Below, piece by piece: positions 5,043-7,907 of a stretch of DNA of 7,907 bases. The first letter of the stretch is position 1, and every line of letters starts with the position of its first letter. Source of the stretch: an uncultured Oscillospiraceae bacterium (GTDB lineage Bacteria; Bacillota; Clostridia; Oscillospirales; Oscillospiraceae); assembly GCA_934574095.1 (NCBI GenBank), contig CAKTMW010000058.1:1-7907 (forward strand), written 5' to 3'. Made by a program: the position numbers and the translations under genes. The notes beneath the pieces were generated by a model, which had not been told where the DNA came from, searched no databases, and saw only the letters and a program-made list of their open reading frames with translations.

Positions 5043-5071
5043 AAAAAAGACGGCCTATGGCCGTCTTTTTT
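5043..5071. terminator. Bidirectional terminator between lexA and the pgeF-SBP operon
   Basis: AAAAAAGACGGCC (5043-5055) and GGCCGTCTTTTTT (5059-5071) are perfectly complementary with a 3-nt loop (in practice a few inner pairs open). Both strands read as a GC stem followed by six T. It lies 14 bases after the lexA stop and about 70 bases beyond the stop of the convergent solute-binding protein gene, so it can serve both. Confidence 0.93.
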
Positions 5072-5141
5072 GATTAGGAAAAAAGAAACGTCAAGCGTTG
5101 GGCGTGGGGAAAAGCGAAAGGGTGGAATGAAAGAAGCAGTC

Positions 5142-6689
5142 TCATTTTTTCTCCGTACCCCAATGGATGCGCCAGTTTTCCAGACGATAGAAGGGGTCGG
5201 CGGCGGTAGGGGTGATGGCGTCCACCGCGTCGTAGGGCAGCAGCACAGAGGTGCGCTTGAAGCAGATGGGGATGATGGGCATTTCACTTTGCAGCTGGCG
5301 GCACAGGGCTTTCAGCGCGTCGGACCGGCCGCTCTCGTCCGTCGTCAGGCAGCTGTTCAGCAGGCTGTCCACGGTCAGATCGGAAAAGCCGCCGTAGTTG
5401 AGACTGCCGCCGGTGCCCACCAGAGCGGTGGCGTCCCAGTCGGCGGTGAGCTTGCACTCGCCATAGTACATATCGTAGCGCCCTTCCGCCAGAGCTGTAA
5501 GGTACTGGTCCCAGGGCAGGGCCTGCACCGTGACCTTGAAGTCGTATTGCTCCAGGGCCTTGGCGATCTCCTGGGCGATGGCTACCCGGAAGCTGTTCTC
5601 GTTGTTTACCAGCAGCGTCATGTTGTAGACCCACTGGCCGTCGGCCATGCTCAGTTCCGCCATGGCGGCGGCGCAGTCGTCAGCGGTGTAGGAGCGCTCC
5701 AGGTCCTTGGGGTACAGGCTGCTGACGGGGCTGATGGGAAACTGGGCCTTCACGCCGTGGCCCATCAGATAGGCGCTGACGATGGAGGAGCGGTCCACCG
5801 CCATGCTGATGGCCTGCCGCATTTCCGCCTTTTGGAACAGGCTGCGGTTCAGGTTGAAGCCCAGAAATTGAAGGATGGTGGTGTCCGCGTCGGTATAGCT
5901 GCCGCTGGTGGAGGCCACGTCGCCCTTGGAGCCGGTCATGTCGTAAGCCAGCAGGTGGACGTCGTGGGAGGAAAAGGCATAGGCGGCGGCCTCCTGACTC
6001 TTATAGGCCAGCAGGGGGATCTGGTCGAAGGGCAGCGTCACCGAGCGCCACCAGTACTGATTTTGCACCAGCGTATCCTCTGACGAGTCCTTGGCGTAGG
6101 GGCCGGTGCCGGTGGGAAAAGCGTTCTGCTGGGTGCTTGCCTTAACGATGGGAATGTCCAGCAGGGCGGTAAAGCTGCGGCGGTCACGGGACAGCTGAAT
6201 GGTGACGGCGTCGCCGGAGGCGGTGATGTCCGTCACATCTGCCAGCCGGGCAGCATAGCGGGGGGACTGCTGGGCCCGCAGCAGCGTGGCGGCCACGTCC
6301 TGGGCCGTCAGAGCTGTGCCGTCGCTGAACCGGACGCCGGGGCGCAGGCGAATGGTGTAGGTGAAGGCCACGGGGTCGTAGCTCTCGCTCTGAGCCAGGA
6401 CGCGCTCGGTCTCGAATTGGGGCGTCAGGCGGTACAGGGGCTCGTACAGCAAGGCGGTCAGCGTCAGCTGGATGCCGTCGCCACAGGTGATGGGGTCCGC
6501 CGTTTCGCCGCTGAGATAGGGCAGGGCGAACACCGTCAGAGCCGGGGTTTCCTCCACGGCCTCTGTCTGGTAGTATTTGGACAGCTCGCCCAGGGGATCG
6601 TCGGTATAGGTGTTTTCGTCCCAGTTGGTGCAGCCGGACAGGGAAAGCAGAGTCAGCGCCGCCAGCAGCAGGGCAAGGATTCGTTTCAT
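5142..6689 (-). CDS. Lipoprotein solute-binding protein, peptide/nickel ABC transporter family (SBP family 5)
   Basis: This is the extracytoplasmic binding component of an oligopeptide/dipeptide/nickel-type ABC importer, anchored by lipid. The 515-aa protein opens with a signal peptide and a good lipobox, LSGC with Cys20. The SBP_bac_5 core includes LYEPLYRL (81-88), the signature FTYTIRLRPGVRFSDGTALT (109-128) with AQDVAATL (129-136), GTGPY (194-198), the FNLNRSLFQKAEMRQAIS segment (278-295) and a C-terminal IIPICFKR region (472-479). The length is normal for the family. The start at 6689 is fixed by GGAGGA (complement of 6696-6701) six bases upstream. A longer reading would add 23 non-signal residues. 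Its ATG overlaps the TGA of pgeF (ATGA), so translation is coupled. No permease or ATPase gene is nearby, so the transport partner and ligand are unknown. Confidence 0.93.
   Translation of the reverse strand: MKRILALLLAALTLLSLSGCTNWDENTYTDDPLGELSKYYQTEAVEETPALTVFALPYLSGETADPITCGDGIQLTLTALLYEPLYRLTPQFETERVLAQSESYDPVAFTYTIRLRPGVRFSDGTALTAQDVAATLLRAQQSPRYAARLADVTDITASGDAVTIQLSRDRRSFTALLDIPIVKASTQQNAFPTGTGPYAKDSSEDTLVQNQYWWRSVTLPFDQIPLLAYKSQEAAAYAFSSHDVHLLAYDMTGSKGDVASTSGSYTDADTTILQFLGFNLNRSLFQKAEMRQAISMAVDRSSIVSAYLMGHGVKAQFPISPVSSLYPKDLERSYTADDCAAAMAELSMADGQWVYNMTLLVNNENSFRVAIAQEIAKALEQYDFKVTVQALPWDQYLTALAEGRYDMYYGECKLTADWDATALVGTGGSLNYGGFSDLTVDSLLNSCLTTDESGRSDALKALCRQLQSEMPIIPICFKRTSVLLPYDAVDAITPTAADPFYRLENWRIHWGTEKK
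6686..6689 (-). other. ATGA stop/start overlap coupling pgeF and the SBP gene
   Basis: The last codons of pgeF contain the Shine-Dalgarno GGAGGA of the next gene. The TGA stop (6686-6688) shares two bases with the following ATG (6687-6689). This is a standard signal of translational coupling. Confidence 0.9.
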
Positions 6690-7489
6690 AGGCTGTCCTC
6701 CAGTGAGATCATGGCGATCTGGCTGCCGCGGGCGCCGCCGTGCTTCCGGTGGCTCCAATAGAGGTCGGTGCGGCAGGCGGTGCAGTCGCCGCTGACGTCA
6801 ATTTGCGTGACGCCGGCCTTACGCAGCCACAGGGCGTTGATGGCCTTCAGGTCGATGTGGTATTTCCGGCCGTTCCATGTGATATACGGCTCGGCTTCGC
6901 TGCCCAGAGCGGCGCGGAGGGCGTTGGGGACATCGCTGTCCGTCTCGAAGCAGCACTGGCCGATGGCAGGGCCGATGGCGGCGCGGATATCAGCCGGGTC
7001 GCAGCCGAAGAGACGCTGCATTTCACGTACCGTCTTGCCCGCGATGCCCAGGGCGGTGCCCCGCCATCCGGCGTGACAGGCGCCGATAGCCCGGCGGACG
7101 GGGTCATAGAGGAGCGCCACATTGCAGTCGGCGGAGAACACCACCAGCGGCAGATGGGGCACGTCGGTCACCATGCCGTCCACGGAGGAGTAGTCCCGGT
7201 CACGCCACAGGCCCTTTCCCGCGTCGGCCTCCGTCACATGGCGCACCACGTCCTCGTGTATCTGCTTGGACAGCACCACACGGTTCACGTCGGTTCCCAG
7301 GGCGGCGCAGAAGCGGCGGTAATTTTCCCGGACGTTTTCCATATCGTCGCCCCGGCCTACGCCCAGGTCCAGACTGTCCCACGGCGCGGGGGACACGCCG
7401 CCGGGGCGGGTGGAAAACCCGTGGCACACGCCGGAGAGGGTATCGGCGGTCAAGATGGTGAGACCGTTTTTGGTGTTGGTGTGGAACAT
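6686..7489 (-). CDS. pgeF: PgeF/YfiH family purine nucleoside phosphorylase (Cu-oxidase_4, 'polyphenol oxidase')
   Basis: Members of this family phosphorolyse purine nucleosides and have been called laccase-like or peptidoglycan editing factor. The 267-aa cytoplasmic protein has the zinc ligands in family positions: His78 (KQIHED), Cys122 (SADCNVALLYDP) and His139 (CHAGWRGT). It also has GFSTRPGGVS (24-33), IGPAIGQCCFE (172-182) and the C-terminal DLYWSHRKHGGARGSQIAMI (242-261). The usual 'ADCxPv' reads ADCNVA here, a small variation. The start at 7489 is chosen because a perfect AAGGAGG (complement of 7494-7500) lies four bases upstream. The reading frame extends 25 codons further through hairpin-rich repeat DNA that is not part of the protein. 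It is the first gene of a two-gene unit with the solute-binding protein, sharing an ATGA overlap. Confidence 0.95.
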   Translation of the reverse strand: MFHTNTKNGLTILTADTLSGVCHGFSTRPGGVSPAPWDSLDLGVGRGDDMENVRENYRRFCAALGTDVNRVVLSKQIHEDVVRHVTEADAGKGLWRDRDYSSVDGMVTDVPHLPLVVFSADCNVALLYDPVRRAIGACHAGWRGTALGIAGKTVREMQRLFGCDPADIRAAIGPAIGQCCFETDSDVPNALRAALGSEAEPYITWNGRKYHIDLKAINALWLRKAGVTQIDVSGDCTACRTDLYWSHRKHGGARGSQIAMISLEDSL

Positions 7490-7507
7490 AGTACCTCCTT
7501 GGACACA

Positions 7508-7527
7508 TTTTGCGCCTTGGTGCAAAA
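7508..7527. repeat. Hairpin 1 of the pgeF-secA intergenic cluster
   Basis: TTTTGCGC (7508-7515) pairs with GTGCAAAA (7520-7527), including one G-T pair, around CTTG. On the minus strand it lies in the pgeF leader, seven bases upstream of the Shine-Dalgarno. Confidence 0.65.
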
Positions 7528-7538
7528 GCCTCGCAGAG

Positions 7539-7560
7539 TTCGCCGCCCGTAGGCGGCGAA
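7539..7560. repeat. Hairpin 2 of the pgeF-secA intergenic cluster
   Basis: TTCGCCGCC (7539-7547) and GGCGGCGAA (7552-7560) form a perfect 9-bp stem with loop CGTA. No T-run follows on the minus strand, so it is unlikely to be a terminator of that strand. Confidence 0.75.
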
Positions 7561-7571
7561 TCATTTTGATC

Positions 7572-7604
7572 GTTTTTCACCGCGGCGTGTACGTGGTGAA
7601 AAAC
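7572..7604. repeat. Hairpin 3 of the pgeF-secA intergenic cluster
   Basis: GTTTTTCACC (7572-7581) and GGTGAAAAAC (7595-7604) are a perfect 10-bp inverted repeat with a 13-nt GC-rich loop. An overlapping weaker pair, AACACT (7602-7607) with AGTGTT (7620-7625), links it to the next hairpin. Confidence 0.7.
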
Positions 7605-7624
7605 ACTTTGCGCGGAGAGAGTGT

Positions 7625-7650
7625 TCCTCCACGTGCAAGCACGTGGAGGA
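7625..7650. repeat. Hairpin 4 of the pgeF-secA intergenic cluster
   Basis: TCCTCCACGTGC (7625-7636) and GCACGTGGAGGA (7639-7650) form a perfect 12-bp inverted repeat with only AA between. The arms each contain CACGTG. The right arm includes GGAGGA, but no start codon follows within reach, so it is not a ribosome-binding site. Confidence 0.75.
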
Positions 7651-7674
7651 GCGCGGGTCGGAGCGAATTTTAAT

Positions 7675-7703
7675 TGGCAAAAAAAGCGATAGCTTTTTTG
7701 CCA
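7675..7703 (-). terminator. Probable secA terminator (hairpin 5 of the cluster)
   Basis: TGGCA7GC (7675-7687) pairs with GCT6GCCA (7692-7703) around GATA, with one A unpaired. On the minus strand this is an A-rich left arm and GCTTTTTTT right arm, the usual intrinsic terminator form. It lies about 70 bases past the secA stop. The stem is long but AT-rich, and it is nearly symmetric, so it could act both ways. Confidence 0.65.
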
Positions 7704-7713
7704 GTTTAAGGTT

Positions 7714-7737
7714 GGGCGGCGGCAGATGCCGCCGCCC
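7714..7737. repeat. Very GC-rich hairpin 6, just after secA
   Basis: GGGCGGCGGCA (7714-7724) and TGCCGCCGCCC (7727-7737) form a perfect 11-bp inverted repeat with GA between. It follows the secA stop by 35 bases on the minus strand. No immediate T-run follows, so alone it is not a classic terminator. It may protect the secA mRNA 3' end or help the next hairpin. Confidence 0.7.
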
Positions 7738-7772
7738 GGTTTGGCTCATATAAGGTCTTGGCTCGTAAGGAC

Positions 7773-7907
7773 TCAGGAGTGATACTCCTTGCAGTCGCAC
7801 TTCTTCCACTTCAACCCGCTGCCGCAGGGGCACAGGTCGTTGCGGCCGATCTTGACCACCTTCTTGGGCTGCTTCTTGACGGTGCCGTCGCCGCCCACGT
7901 TCTCGGT
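7773..7907 (-). CDS. secA: Preprotein translocase ATPase SecA, C-terminal end (truncated by window)
   Basis: Only the last 44 residues are visible: a Gly/Lys/Pro-rich linker ([12 protein letters not shown]) and then the SEC-C motif [13 protein letters not shown] (19-31), ending [10 protein letters not shown]. SecA is the ATPase that drives proteins through SecYEG, and its C-terminal SEC-C motif binds zinc and contacts SecB or ribosomes/phospholipid. The linker followed by GRNDxCPCGSG is characteristic of SecA C-termini. A few other proteins carry SEC-C motifs, so the name is strong but not absolute. The usual ending is C-x-C-x8-C-[HC]. Here Asp follows the third Cys and a Cys comes one position later, with a His two residues from the end. 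The gene is too short here to appear as a full reading frame. Confidence 0.85.
   Translation of the reverse strand, partial: TENVGGDGTVKKQPKKVVKIGRNDLCPCGSGLKWKKCDCKEYHS

Noticed and set aside
5070..6083. Open frame of 337 codons on the plus strand
   Set aside because: It is antisense to the solute-binding protein gene, Gly/Val/Gln/His-rich, with no ribosome-binding site and a start inside the lexA terminator region.
6740..7552. Open frame of 270 codons on the plus strand
   Set aside because: It is antisense to pgeF, which has complete family motifs. The composition (Gly/Ala/Val/His) is that of a shadow frame.
7490..7564. N-terminal extension of PgeF by 25 residues
   Set aside because: The extension is translated hairpin DNA. 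A perfect Shine-Dalgarno sits four bases before the ATG at 7489, and family members start close to this point.
7508..7737. CRISPR array
   Set aside because: The palindromes differ from each other in sequence and length, spacing is irregular, and no direct repeat recurs.

Overview
The window looks like chromosomal DNA from a GC-rich, low-complexity-rich member of the Clostridia (Bacillota), most likely of the Oscillospiraceae type. Three things point there: RpoA and L17 read like Gram-positive sequences, the lexA promoter carries a Gram-positive GAAC-N4-GTT type LexA box, and the intergenic CGTAGGG / ATTGCGAG...GGCAAT palindromes resemble repeats I remember from gut Clostridia genomes. The genus cannot be fixed from this sequence alone.

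Layout, left to right. Positions 1-990 (+) are the end of the ribosomal alpha operon: the C-terminal part of rpoA, rplQ, and a strong intrinsic terminator. Positions 991-1410 hold no gene. They contain a mosaic of nested palindromes (1015-1241) followed by an AT-richer stretch with two similar promoter-like sites. Positions 1411-3048 (+) are a compact three-gene operon of unknown function: a 146-147 aa cytoplasmic protein, then two paralogous proteins that share an N-terminal four-cysteine zinc ribbon. The first paralog ends in a membrane anchor; the second has a transmembrane helix and an extra-cytoplasmic domain. A terminator closes the operon. Positions 3128-3853 (+) encode a secreted NodB-type polysaccharide deacetylase whose stop codon sits inside a CGTAGG palindrome.

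secG (-) converges on the deacetylase, with a hairpin terminator between them. secG and lexA (+) are divergent and share an intergenic region that holds a LexA box overlapping the lexA -35 element, so lexA is very probably autoregulated. A perfect bidirectional terminator separates lexA from the convergent operon pgeF-SBP (-). That operon encodes a PgeF/YfiH-type purine nucleoside phosphorylase and a lipoprotein solute-binding protein of the peptide/nickel ABC family, coupled by an ATGA overlap. Upstream of pgeF, positions 7508-7737 hold six consecutive hairpins between pgeF and the 3' end of secA, which enters at the right edge (-) and ends in a SEC-C zinc motif.

Most of the window is ordinary housekeeping: transcription, translation, Sec export and the SOS response. 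The less explained parts are the zinc-ribbon operon and the two palindrome-rich intergenic regions. I see no tRNA, rRNA, CRISPR array, transposase or phage gene.
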